64,000 nucleotides of DNA from Pyxicephalus adspersus. Lineage: Eukaryota > Chordata > Amphibia > Anura > Pyxicephalidae. The DNA is taken from contig NC_092858.1 of the NCBI RefSeq assembly GCF_032062135.1, positions 120,705,125 through 120,769,124 on the forward strand. Reading direction: 5' to 3'. Below are positions 11,520 to 22,639 of this stretch, one piece after another. Made by a program: the position numbers and the translations under genes. Every line of letters begins with the position of its first letter. The first letter of the stretch is position 1. The notes under the pieces were generated by a model, which was given only the letters and a program-made list of their open reading frames with translations, ran no database searches and was not told where the DNA came from.

Positions 11520-13520
11520 CATTTGTCTAAAGGTTTTATTGCTATCTGTGACATAAGATAAAGGGAAAGCCTGCATAAGGGACATCTGGACTGCTCTAAC
11601 TTCCTGTTGTGTATTCGGGACATTAAATAAAAATAAATTTACCATTAGGGACATATCCAGCAAAAATTCCTGTTTTATAATATGCATAGCATCATGCAAT
11701 CTGTAATACCAAAGCCCAACATTAGTTTTTTCCCGCAGACTGAAGTTAACCTCCAGATGTTATTATCTGACTTAAGGGGGGGTAGTTTCCCTCATTTTAT
11801 GAAATCAGATGGATGCTTTAGCTGTATGTTTGTGTTTAATATGTGTTTTTTGTTATATACTTTTTAAACAAGAAATTTTATTTCAGTAGGCCATATGTAG
11901 TAAAAAAAAAAAAATCTTCTATCATTAATCTGAATCTCTCTTCAGTGCACATTTTTGTTATACCAAAGCTTGTTCTGTCCTCCTCTGACCTTGTTTGCAG
12001 AGGTTGTTTGAAAATTGTTTGAAAAGTGCCACCTCATGGTGCTTACTGAGATTCAGACTCACCTATCAGCAGAGGTACATATTAGCTGTTGGATAGGTAC
12101 AGAATGTGTCCTTGTCATTTGAGCATTCTGTTTATGGCAAGGTTTACAAACCTAAATATATGGTCCAGTAAGCATAGGCAGGGGCATTACATATCCTTTA
12201 TGAGACACTGGGTGAGTAGACAGCAAGCTGCAAATGTATACCTCCATTTGTAGTACCACTAAGAATTTTACAAGATTCATCTACCATTGTGACCCAACTG
12301 TTGCCCCGACCCTCATAAATCTGGGTCCTTGGGGACAGCCAGTCTGAGCCATAGGTGTTTTCATGTAATGTATAGGAGGGATAGGAAAGTAAGGATTAGC
12401 TTCTAGGATTCTGTAGGACACTGCTTTGAGACAGAGATATGGAGAATGGGGTTTGTAATGAGAGCTAAAGGGGAATCATAGGACCTAACATTTGTTTTTG
12501 ACTTTGAGTATGCGTTAAGATTTTTTTTGTCAATTCCCTGTTTAATCCTATTTATTTTAATTGTGCTTCAAAAACGGACTGTTAATGTAATTTCTGATCT
12601 TTTTTTTATCAAAACATATTAAATATTCCAAGCACAAGCTTGGAAAGCAAATCCAGTTGCATACAATAATTAGGACTTTAGTTATCATTTTTTTTAAAAA
12701 AAGCTATAGTACTTTTATTCCATAAACTTAACTTAAGGTTGCTTTGGATTTTTTATATACTGTTTCTTGCATTGTTCAGATTGATTTTCTCCATCGCTAT
12801 ATCTTTCATTCTCATACATGGCACTTGTGGATTATAAAATTCAGTTTTCAGCTAGTGGAAAAAGGATAAGAACATTGATTAAAACAAGAAGTGTTTTTTC
12901 TTTGAAGTCTTGAGAGCTCTGCAAAATTTCTTCTTTGCCATGATGAAATTTCTTCACAGCCTAGTTTCACGTAATTGCCATTTGTTATGAAAAGTTTTGT
13001 AATGCAATATCAAAAGCTCATAGTAAACTGATGGTATTGTTACAGGTACATTTTATCCTACACGTCTTTGTGAAGAACTTGCTTCATCGTATAATATAAG
13101 GTATCTTTTGCTAATGGCCCTTTGAGTAGTTCTTTGATTTCCTACACATGGGGTGTTTTTCAGCTTAGGTATAGGTTATCACATTGATAATGAAAAGTTT
13201 TGGAAACTATAGCAACCAATCAGAATTTAAATAAGATAAATATGGTGAGATGATGTAGTGGGCATGTACTTCAGGTTTAAACGCAGTTAGGTTGAATCAC
13301 CCACGTACTTCTTGCTGCTCTGTTAAAATCTGAAATGCAACCTCTCTTATAGTAGTGTAGGACTCTACAATTACAATACTGCTGCTTCACATATTTAGGC
13401 AGGTAATACATTCACAGCAGTGCCATTGCAGTATAAAATACTGATTATTCTGTCCATCAATGTCATTTGCAGCACCCAGGATCACTAAAATAGCAGCAGC
13501 CCCTGCTTCCCTTTAGTCGT
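11520..13520. other. No gene seen
   Basis: Unassigned AT-rich DNA with A-runs near 11900 and a T-run near 12690. No coding or repeat family recognised. Confidence 0.45.
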
Positions 13521-13524
13521 GCAG

Positions 13525-14221
13525 CCTGATGTATTTTATGGCATCCCCAGCATCCATTATTAGGCTGTGCACAGCTGAAGGGGATTCTAGAGACTGATCA
13601 GCTCCTGACTCAGTCCTGCACTCCCATTGGCTGCTGGGACTTTATAGCCTCTCTGCTTTTAGACACCAGTGCCTGTTGTAGTGTTAAGCTAGGCTGGCCT
13701 GCTGCTGGTGCCTATTCATGTAATTTACTTTTCCTGACTTTGTCTGTTCCTGATCTATTGTTTGAATGCAGCCTGAACTGACCTTTTGCCTGTGACCCCA
13801 ACTCTGCTTGTGTTTGTCCCTGTGTACTTCGTTTGGTGGAAGGATATTCTGTAAATGATCTCTGCTCTGTATTCTGGATTTGTTTCTGTTGGAATCTTGG
13901 TACTACAAGTGTTGGTGCTAATTTTATGTCTTTGCTCAAATACTTATTCTATATTGTATATGATGTATTTAGTGACTTCATCCTTTGTTTCACTCTCCCC
14001 TGTAGAAGATAATTGGCAAAACTTTTTGGGAATGAAAACCCAGCTACCCTTGCATCACCTGATGTTACCCGGACTGTCAATCACTTTTGTACTATAGCAC
14101 TCTTATTCTTAGCTGAGCTTTGTTCAGTCTTTGTCTATATTGATTATCTAATTAATTGTTACACTGTTTGCCAAAACAAACCCCTCTTCTTTCTCTGGTT
14201 TCATAACCCCTTTTTGTGACA
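13525..14221 (+). mobile_element. Probable solo LTR (Ty3/gypsy-like)
   Basis: Locally higher GC, C+T-rich text of the style of vertebrate gypsy LTRs: repeated 'cctgact', 'ctgttcctgatct', 'ctgtgacccc' phrases at 13730-13830, and an ending near 14205-14221 of 'ggtttcataacccc...tgtgaca'. No gag or pol nearby, hence solo. Boundaries approximate and no target duplication confirmed. Confidence 0.4.
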
Positions 14222-15580
14222 GGATTTGAAAGTATACTTTTATCTACAATTATCACTTTAAGGGGGGTTAAGGGGTTAAGACATAGCAAGCTAAGATTTC
14301 TTTCCTAAGGGGAACCCAACAATATTTACATTGTAACAATAACAAGGCAATAGGGAGAGTTAGATTGGAAATTCTAGGTACTGAGCAAAGATACAAAGAT
14401 CTTACCATGGAACAGATTAAATGAACCATATGGTGGTTCAACAAGGTAGCATTTACCTAAAACTGAAATAAAGGTTTAGATGGAATAACCTTTCCAGAGA
14501 TTATTACTGATATATTGATTATGGGAGTGTGAACTTTTAACATTGTTTTCTTGTATATACTAGTAAAATGTGGAGGCACACCTGAAGAGATGTATACAGT
14601 TTAGAATAAATTCACTGTTCTCCAGCTGTTATCCTTCTCTACTACTGGAGTTTTGGTTTACCCACTTACAAGTACATGACCAAATGAAAGTTGGTCTTTT
14701 TGCACCTACAGCTGGTTCACTGTCTGCAGATTTACTTTTTGACGTGAAGGTAGTCACACAGTTCTCCTAAATCCTTACTGTTTGTGGTCCTGTCTTCTTT
14801 ATTCCACATGGCTGTTGAATATGGCAGCATAGTCATTACTTTATATTGTAAACCTACTGCCTCAAAAGATATATTACAAGCACCATATCCTGTTTCTCTC
14901 ATTTGTAACATTCAGTACAATGCTCACAACAGACATTTGGAACTAAGAAATTTATTTCCATTGTTACAGCAGAAAGCTAAGTTTTCTCTTTGACTCTCTA
15001 CTGACATTACTGTGCTGACTTAAAACAAATCACTTGTAGAAATACTTTAGAAAAGCCCTGTTTCTAAAACCACTAAAGAAACCTGTGGTATGTTTGGGCT
15101 CTTTAATAGAAGCAATTCCAACATATGCATTAATCACTTCTGTATGTTGTAGGTGGTGAGGCCTCCAGCAACATCACAGTTTTGCTCTAACAATTTGAAC
15201 AGAGAGCAAAGGTGACATTAGTGGTCTTGCTAAAGAGAAAGTAAAGGCAATAATTTACTGGTAACTCCAAATTAAGGAGACCTGTAAAGGCTCCTAAAGT
15301 TTCACTTATGGACATTTTCGGGTACCATTGTTTTTTTTTTGCCATTTCACCATCAAACGCATTTTTGAGGCATGACTTATTTGAAATCTATTTACTCAAT
15401 ACAAATTCATCTTTTAAAATGTAAAGAATAGGAACCTGAATTTATGCCTAAAAAATTTTGTTATGCCAAAATGAAAAAAAAAAAGTGAAATCGTACACAA
15501 GTGTCATCAAAAGAAAGCAACTGGAACACAAACACATCAGATTTATTTTGGACAAACATTGGCATCTGTTGATGTCTAAT
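14222..15580. other. No gene seen
   Basis: Short frames at 14570-14993 show no domain. Poly-A near 15470. Nothing supported. Confidence 0.45.
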
Positions 15581-15584
15581 GCAA

Positions 15585-15651
15585 ACAATGTGCCAATAGC
15601 TGTATTGGCAAGCTATTGGCACATTGTACCATCACAGCTCATTAAAATGAG
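15585..15651. repeat. Two adjacent perfect hairpins
   Basis: First hairpin: 17-nt arms ACAATGTGCCAATAGCT (15585-15601) and its exact reverse complement at 15611-15627, 9-nt loop. Second: AGCTCATT/AATGAGCT around 15634-15651. Probably part of a small inverted-repeat element; an RNA role is not supported. Confidence 0.7.
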
Positions 15652-15659
15652 CTTTATGC

Positions 15660-16330
15660 CTCCTGAAAAATAATTAAATTAAATTTAAGCAATTTGCATA
15701 TGTATACCTGCATTCCTTTGATATGTTGTCAAGTAAAACAAAGCATGTGAAAAAAAGAACAAAGATATTCTAAAAATGGCCCAGACACATTTGTTGGTTT
15801 CCTGTACTGTATCAATGATTGGAGCTGTGAACTGTATCAATGTTTGGACTCATTTAGCCAATCACACACAAGGGCAGCTGCCTTGGTTAACAAACATTAT
15901 AGGAATCTCTTCTAGGCTAATAGAGATCTTGCCACTGTCAGTCAGCAAAGCAACTGCAGAAGTGGAGCAGCTCTGCAAGGAGTCTAATGCACCCGATGCA
16001 GGAATCACAAGGGTCATCATGGAGTACTTTACACTTTATGTGGTGTCTTTATTTCTATTTTTTTAACTTATTCTTGTAATGGGTGAGGTGTACTGTGTAC
16101 CGTAAAGGTTTTGGCCCAAAGGAGAGATTGTGGGCACTGGCTGCAGGTGTGTCTACATCTTTGCTTTGCTCTTAAACCTGGATCCCGGCAGATGGGGAGG
16201 CCGCATAAAAAGGGGAAGGAAAATGTCATACTTACCTTCTCCTCACTGAACCGGCACCTCTCCCTTGCAAAAGTGGGCAGTTCTCCCCCTGGACATGCCC
16301 GCTCTTCGTTTTTTGGTATCGCCCCTCCCA
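15660..16330. other. No gene seen
   Basis: The 96-codon plus frame at 15776-16066 has no recognisable domain. 16180-16330 is more GC-rich and repeat-like but unassigned. Confidence 0.4.
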
Positions 16331-16334
16331 CTGG

Positions 16335-16820
16335 CCATTAAGGAGAGAGCTGGCTCAGACACAGTGCTCAGTGTTCAAGCAATGTGTCTCCAGACTATTG
16401 CTGAGCCCCCTAGCTCTGCTAGTGTTCCTATTTGTCTGTTGCCTGATTGAGTGCTTCCCTGTCCAGCTCCTGTGCTAAGCCCTTGTGGTCCGGTCTGCTG
16501 TTTCCCTATGCAGTGTCTCCTGCATTCCTTTTGCCTTCAGTGACCCCTGTGTCGCTTGTCTCTCCAGTATTTCCTGGGTCTCCTGTGTTCCCCTGTGTCT
16601 CTAATGACACCCGTGTCACCCATTTCTGCAATGTTTTCCTGAGTCTCCTGTGTTCTCCTGTGTCTTCAGTGACCCCTGTGTCACTGGTGTCTATTTCTGG
16701 TATTTCACCCCTGGTTTCTGACCTTGCTTGTTTGCTGCCTGCCATGACCCTGGCCTTCTCTGACTATTCTCTTGTCTTGTCTCTTTGGTACCGCACATTG
16801 TTCTGCCCACCCTGATGTGC
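16335..16820 (+). mobile_element. LTR-like block with internal tandem repeats
   Basis: C+T-rich, TGTGT/CCTG-rich text resembling gypsy LTRs of frogs and fish, containing the 65-bp tandem at 16535-16718. No internal retroelement genes flank it. The 122-codon plus frame across it and the antiparallel frame are translations of repeat sequence. Boundaries uncertain. Confidence 0.35.
16535..16718 (+). repeat. Tandem repeat, about 65-bp unit, nearly three copies
   Basis: Units begin at 16535, 16599 and 16664, each opening with C(T)TC(A)GTGACCCCTGTGTC-like text and running through TCCTG(G/A)GTCTCCTGTGTTC. The third unit diverges and is partial. Spacing is 64 and 65 bases. Confidence 0.8.
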
Positions 16821-17061
16821 CCAAGGACCACAAGCTGGCAACAGTTAGCATTGTAACATGCTGCTTAAATTCTGCACCTTAGCCCTTCATTGGGCTCATG
16901 CCATCACTAAGCAAGCCATAGCACTCGCTATCAGTTCTGTCTCTCCAAGCAAACAACTTGAGTGATGAGGACGGTAGTGGATATATTCCAACTAAACTAG
17001 ATACATCCAATTCTGAAAAAAAAAAAAAACAAGTATTTTGAAAGGCAGGGCTTTTTATAAA

Positions 17062-17105
17062 GTTTGAAGGTCTCTGCCCATGCGTTTGAAGGTCTCTGCC
17101 CATGG
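17062..17105 (+). repeat. 22-bp tandem duplication
   Basis: GTTTGAAGGTCTCTGCCCAT plus two bases is repeated once, head to tail, with one mismatch in the last base. Confidence 0.9.
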
Positions 17106-17109
17106 AAGT

Positions 17110-18465
17110 TGCAGATACCTTTGACTAAGGCACAGGTCTGAAAGCTTGCTGGGGAATGAATAGAAGGGTCAAAATACTCTCAACCAATTCCTAGAAAGAG
17201 GTACATTAAGCCGAGAAATAAACACAGAATACAACATAAAAATATCTTTATTTTTCTTTTTTTGTTAACCAATATTTACCATTGCTAGGCCCAGCAATGA
17301 CCAAAGGTGAGATCCTATGGGGATCTGTCCATTGCTGACTAGTTCCCTCTGCATAAAAAAAGAGAGCTCCACATAGCTGCTGAATAAATAGGTGGAGTCC
17401 TACATCAACCTAAAAACATAAAGACAAACTGGCAGACAATATACATGAGTACAAAAAAATCAGGTATACATTTGTATTCAATATAGTTGTCACAGAAGTG
17501 ATACTACTGCATGCTTTTGCTGATGCTACCTCAAAAAAATTCCGACATGCTGAGAAGATTAAAATCATTTAGCGAAGGGAATAACTGACAACATTCTGCC
17601 AGATCACCTACAAGGTTTCCATTGTTCTCTTGACTCTAATAGCCTGCATGCTGGTATTCCTCAATGACAGTGCTCTAGCCTAAAGAAACCTGTTTTGATA
17701 AAGCACAGAGTTTATCAATGTTGATTTCCCCTTACAAATGCAATGAGTTGCAGAAAAGCTGTTTCAGAAAGGTGTAAAGAAGTTTTTCCTAAAGAAACAC
17801 CTAATTGTCCCATGGAATGGTTGCATTTTTTATTAACCTTAACCTAGGGGTTGACCTGGAAACCTAGAACAAAGGTTCCCAGTTCTCCAATACTGTGTAT
17901 TGTATGTCCTTAAATCTGAGATTTTACCACGTTACCACGGTACTACGTTAGGATAACTGCAGCATTCATTATTTTTAGTGATAAATGTACAATTGCAGAC
18001 ATGAAATGATCTAATTTGACTATGTCCTAAGTTAAATTTAATGTCTTACTCAGTAATGCTGTGAAAAAGCAATGAATCATCATATTATGCAAACTATAAT
18101 AGTCTATAGAAATCAATCATAAGAAATGTTTGATTTGAACACACTTAACTGAAACATGATTAGTTTGTGTGATTTACTGAAATTACATTTTTACACTTTG
18201 TCCTGGACTGTTGACTACAGAGATAATTGCTGGAAAAAAACAGGAAAATGTACAGATTGTATGTTAGATCATATACTTGTTACCTGCCTGTCAGACCTAC
18301 AGCATAAACATTTGGGCTAATGTATGTACTGGTATCAATGCACAGTGCTGAGTGAAGATGCAGGAGTTTTTCACCCAATAATTCTCCAGTTTTTAGATAT
18401 TTTGTATTTTTTTTCTCTTGTTCTTTCTTTCTGGATCATAGTTATGGCTAAATTTGCATGCAAGG
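17110..18465. other. No gene seen
   Basis: AT-rich DNA without supported features. Confidence 0.45.
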
Positions 18466-18470
18466 CAATG

Positions 18471-18691
18471 TACCTGATTTAATAAAGCTCTCCAAGGCTG
18501 GAGAGGATACATTTCATCGGTGAACCTGGGTGATCCAGTGGACCTGGAATGGATCTAGTCCACAATTGAAAACATTTGCTAACAAATAGCAAAAGACTTT
18601 TAAAAAATCCATTCCAGGTTTGCTGTATCACCAAGCTACACTGATGAAAGTGTATCATCTCCTAGCTTGGAGAGCTTTGATAAATCAGGTC
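18471..18691. mobile_element. MITE of the CCTGATTTA family, copy 2
   Basis: 221-bp palindromic element. Termini TACCTGATTTAATAAAGC and GCTTTGATAAATCAGGTC; 5-bp duplication CAATG at 18466-18470 and 18692-18696. Long arms pair along CTCTCCAAGGCTGGAGAGGA and the AACCTGGAATGGAT block around a centre near 18580. Confidence 0.85.
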
Positions 18692-18699
18692 CAATGACT

Positions 18700-19230
18700 G
18701 AACAAACAAAAAACAAATCTGGGGAGCACTGGGAATCTTCTTTTTATTTTGACATACATTTTGAGCATAACATGCAACAAAAATGTATTGTGCATTAACT
18801 ATAATGGCACATAAAGTAGATTTACAGAATGATCCACATCTGTCAATAATTAGTATAGGAAGGGAAAATAATTTTCTTTGACACCCAAAATCAGTTACTT
18901 GAATTTCGTGGAACAATCAACTTGTGCTATAACACATTGATGGGTTCCCAGAAATATTTTGTGTAAGATATCACTCCCAACTTTGAAAATAGGTAGAAGG
19001 TACACTTTTTTGACTTTTTAACACTTTTTAATAGTTTAACAATAAATTATCTTATAAACGTAATGTAATCAGGAGTGACAGGTCTGTTTTTTAGGTAAAT
19101 TTGCTTTGATCTTTCTCTATTTCATCTGCAAATAGTTGTATAGCTGTACGGAAATGGGTTACTTGGCTGAGCAGGGTACGGATTACTGTACATAGGAAGA
19201 TTGTGAAGGAGACTGACGCTAGTAGTGGTG
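18700..19230. other. No gene seen
   Basis: Nothing supported between the MITE and the hAT element. Confidence 0.45.
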
Positions 19231-19242
19231 TAGCCTCAGGGG

Positions 19243-20291
19243 TAGTGTTGGTGTTGGAATTCGAGTTGTCCTTCCATTCGACCCGAATATGGCTGTTTGA
19301 ATTTGGATAGACCCGAACCGAAAAGCACGGGATTGGACTTTGTGAATTCCTGTGTAAAAATATGTGTGTAAAAAAAAAAAAAAAAAAAGGAGGCTTTAAT
19401 GTTAAAGTAATGTATTGAATGTGTGTGATTTGTTTAACTAACTTTTATTTTTTTACAGGTTATCCAACAATGACAGGATGATTTCCACGGCTGCATTATT
19501 TTCGAGCACAGCCTTGGGAATTCTCTTGTCAGTGTGGGATCCCTGGGCACTAGACGTTAAATGAGGACAAGTCTCCCCATTTATTCACCTCTAGTGCTCT
19601 GTGATTGGCTCAGGTAAGGAAAATCCTGATGACGCTTGAGCTGCCATCAGGGTTTACCTTTCCTCAGCCAATCACTCTCATCTGAGTTCAGTCCCCACAG
19701 TCACTGGGCTGTACTTATCATTGATAAGTACAGCCCGGGGAGTGTGGGAACTGCGGTCACAGCTGATTGGAGGCATGTGAGTGCTTCCAATCAGCTGTGA
19801 CTGCAGCCGAACTCCAGATGAACTCTCAATGGAGTTTCTCCATTGAGAGTTCATCTGAGTTCAGTTCCCACAGTCACCGGGCTGATAAGTACAGCCCAGG
19901 GAGCGTGGGAACTTGGGGTCACAGCAAAAACACTGTTTTCTTGGATAGAGAATCTCTATCCAAGAACACATACTACAGTTACACTGTTCGATATGTGTTC
20001 TTGGATAGAGATTCTCCATCCAAGAACACTGTGTTCTTGGGAAGAGAATCTCTATCCAAGAGCACATACTACAGTTACGCTAGGGTTACAAGAGCAATTA
20101 GGGGAGCGGTGCTATCAGCTCCGCTCCCCTGATTCCTCTTGCAGTTCTACACAGTCACAAAATTAACCCAAATTTCCCCCCCCCCCATAGACTTTAATGG
20201 TGTTTGAATTCGGCGTTCGATTACCCAAAATATGTTGGGTTATTTGATCGAATAGCTGTCACACAAACACTGAGCTATTGGACTCACACTA
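19243..20291. mobile_element. Non-autonomous hAT element, hairpin-rich
   Basis: Exact 8-bp target duplication CTCAGGGG at 19235-19242 and 20292-20299, with termini TAGTGTTGG and (reverse) TAGTGTGAG, fit the hAT superfamily. The 1049-bp body has no transposase. Instead it holds a series of perfect or near-perfect hairpins: 19706-19736 (31-nt palindrome), 19756-19801 (16-nt arms), 19815-19857 (20-nt arms, 3-nt loop), repeated CTTGGATAGAGA/TCTCTATCCAAG palindromes at 19938-20062, and 20093-20138 (AGGGGAGCGG / CCGCTCCCCT). An A-run lies near 19372 and a C-run near 20176. Related to the elements at 46372 and 49176. Long frames here are palindrome translations. Confidence 0.8.
19815..19857. repeat. 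Perfect 20-bp-arm hairpin
   Basis: Arm CAGATGAACTCTCAATGGAG, loop TTT, exact reverse-complement arm. Pairing resumes outside it (GAACT / AGTTC) after one mismatch. Lies inside the hAT element. Confidence 0.95.
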
Positions 20292-20380
20292 CTCAGGGGT
20301 GGTTCAAGGAGTAAGCCTACAAAGAAAAGAAGGGTTTAGAAGTGCTGAGTAGACCAAAAAGATCCCCAGAAAAAGACACT

Positions 20381-20424
20381 AAGCAGGCCACCTGAGGGGT
20401 CAAAGCAGGCCACCTGAGGGGTCA
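20381..20424 (+). repeat. 22-bp tandem duplication
   Basis: AAGCAGGCCACCTGAGGGGT plus CA is repeated exactly, head to tail, about 90 bases beyond the hAT element. Confidence 0.95.
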
Positions 20425-20429
20425 AGTAG

Positions 20430-22639
20430 GCCCTAAAACTACATTATAGTTGCAGGAAGCAATGGCAAAGCACAGTAAAGAAAACTGGTATATGTTTTTA
20501 TGTTACTACTGATAATCTATAATTCTGGAAAGCAACAAAAAGCTGTAAACTTTGTTTTGCTTGAATTGATACAAGTCAATGCTTTTTTACCCTATTACAC
20601 CACACTAATGTACTGTTAGCTGTGGAAATTGTTATTATTGTCAGGGGTTCCCTAAATATTTTAGAAGGTCCCCCGCATTAAAAAGGTTAGGAAAGGCTGA
20701 TCCAAGACAGAGATGGAACAGTGATATTGGGTGGATGAGAGTTTATAGGAAGAATAACTGTCAAACTAACAGAATCAAAATATTAGATACAAGTGCTAAT
20801 ATTTTCATTAGTTGTCTCTTTTCAGCCTATCAGCCCCATGTTGTGGAATGCATTCACAAGCTCTGTGTTCTTCAAATACTTGTTCCATTAGTAGTGCATA
20901 AAATATATTTAGATTTACAGTTTTATCTGCATTGACATAGCAGAACTGTCAATCCTTTAAATGCATGGCCACTAACTGGCTAGAAAATCATTATTAAATA
21001 AATCCTGTCAATCAAAATTGTTTTAAAAATTCATTGTTACAAGAGCTAGAATAAAAGACAAACTCCTATGCATGAGTAGTACCATGCATATTCTAAAATC
21101 CCCTTTTCTTGCTCTGATTCCTTGTGTTTCAATTGTATTAACTGCCTGAAACTATTTAAAAACAATCTGAAACTAGTGATGTGCATGACTAAAAATTCTG
21201 CCAAATTCTGATCATGTTTTTTTGAGGCTCAGTGAACAAACTGTGTGTTCACACTATCATGATTACATCTCATGAATATTTACACTTGTTTATGAGAAAA
21301 ATGCATTCATATGAAACAGCAGCAAGCTTATATTTGCTCATTTTTAAAACTATAAATCAAGAATTTAGTTATTAGTGAACATAAATAATTCATACATGTC
21401 AAATAGAGGTTGCAGTTTTGCAGGTGCGTAAAGCAGGATGCTTTTGAATATATTGTTTATTAAATGGATTTACTCTGAAGGATCATATCACGATTCAAGA
21501 AGGCTCAGTACCATTTTAAAGCACATACTCCAACCATTCTTACCATTATAATGCAGGGTAATAAAAATGTTTTGTGTTATATATCCCATACTGTTTTGAT
21601 GTCATAAACAGGATTAAAGTAAAGACCTCATTTCTGGTAAAAGGTCAGCAAACATAATCCAAATGATCTAAAAAATAACAATTGCACCAATCAACATATC
21701 CCTTAACGAAGGACGTGAACCACTGAATAAGTTAAATAACTGTCTCCCATCACAGCTCAAAAACAATTATAATTCAGTAAGCGTTGGCATAGAGGCTTAG
21801 TTCTTTATTTATAATTGAATTGAGCATTCTGAACTAGTTTCCCTTCATTTAGCCGCCTTCATGGTGTCTAATTTATAATCTTATTTGGCGTTTGAAGCTC
21901 CAGCTGGATATTTAACAATTACTGTAATGCTCCAATGCCTGACCATGACACCTTAGAAAAGAGATTTTTCTTCATTTTCCTGAGCAATGAGCTAAATTTG
22001 TTATTATTTCTAGAAATGATTGGACTGCAGAGATACAAATGTTGCTTAAGCTGTGTTGGCTATCAGCTCTCAGAAAATAGATTAGTATGGTTCAAAATAT
22101 ACCCGTCATGAGCATAATGTGTGAGGAAATTTACACTAATTAATAAATTAATATATTTTTTTTTTTTTAAAGCAGTAAAAATGTTTTAAACATTATCTCT
22201 GGATAAAAATGTAATTTTGTCTACCCTTTCCTACATTTGAAGCAAGATTTATACATCAAGTGCAGAGGATCCAATGCCACTGGGTGCCTAAACTGATGGC
22301 CTCCAGTATTCCTCTTGTGATGACAACACTCCTTGAATTGAGATTTTCTGTCCCCCAGAGAGCAATTTGACCCCCTTTTCCAACTCAACATTCCTTTATA
22401 GAGTGCTAGGGTCTTGTAATGATCTATTCCTCAAATCTTCACTCTTCCTGTACTGTGGTGTTTCAGAACATGGATCTTTTTTATTGGGCATCTATATCAC
22501 TGCCAGGTTGACTGGACAGCCAACAGGGAGTGAAATACCCCACTCTAAAAGACAAGAATAGTCCAGCTTTGATAAAGGGAGCATAATTTGATCATGGCTT
22601 TAGGTAAGTCAAAATGCAATTTAATTTTTTTTTTCATGA
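20430..22639. other. No gene seen; possible conserved non-coding DNA
   Basis: AT-rich, CpG-poor, non-repetitive-looking sequence. The part at about 21780-22110 has the texture of a vertebrate conserved non-coding element (no low-complexity runs, homeodomain-type TAAT cores, no frame), but this cannot be shown from one sequence. A T-run lies near 22160. Confidence 0.35.

Noticed and set aside
16447..16815. 122-codon plus frame with repeated Ser/Pro/Val phrases
   Set aside because: Translation of the 65-bp tandem inside an LTR-like block.
19767..20166. 121- and 107-codon frames with repeated phrases
   Set aside because: Translations of the hairpin repeats in the hAT element.
17062..20424. Shared 22-bp length of the two tandem duplications at 17062 and 20381
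   Set aside because: The units are unrelated in sequence; equal length is most likely chance.
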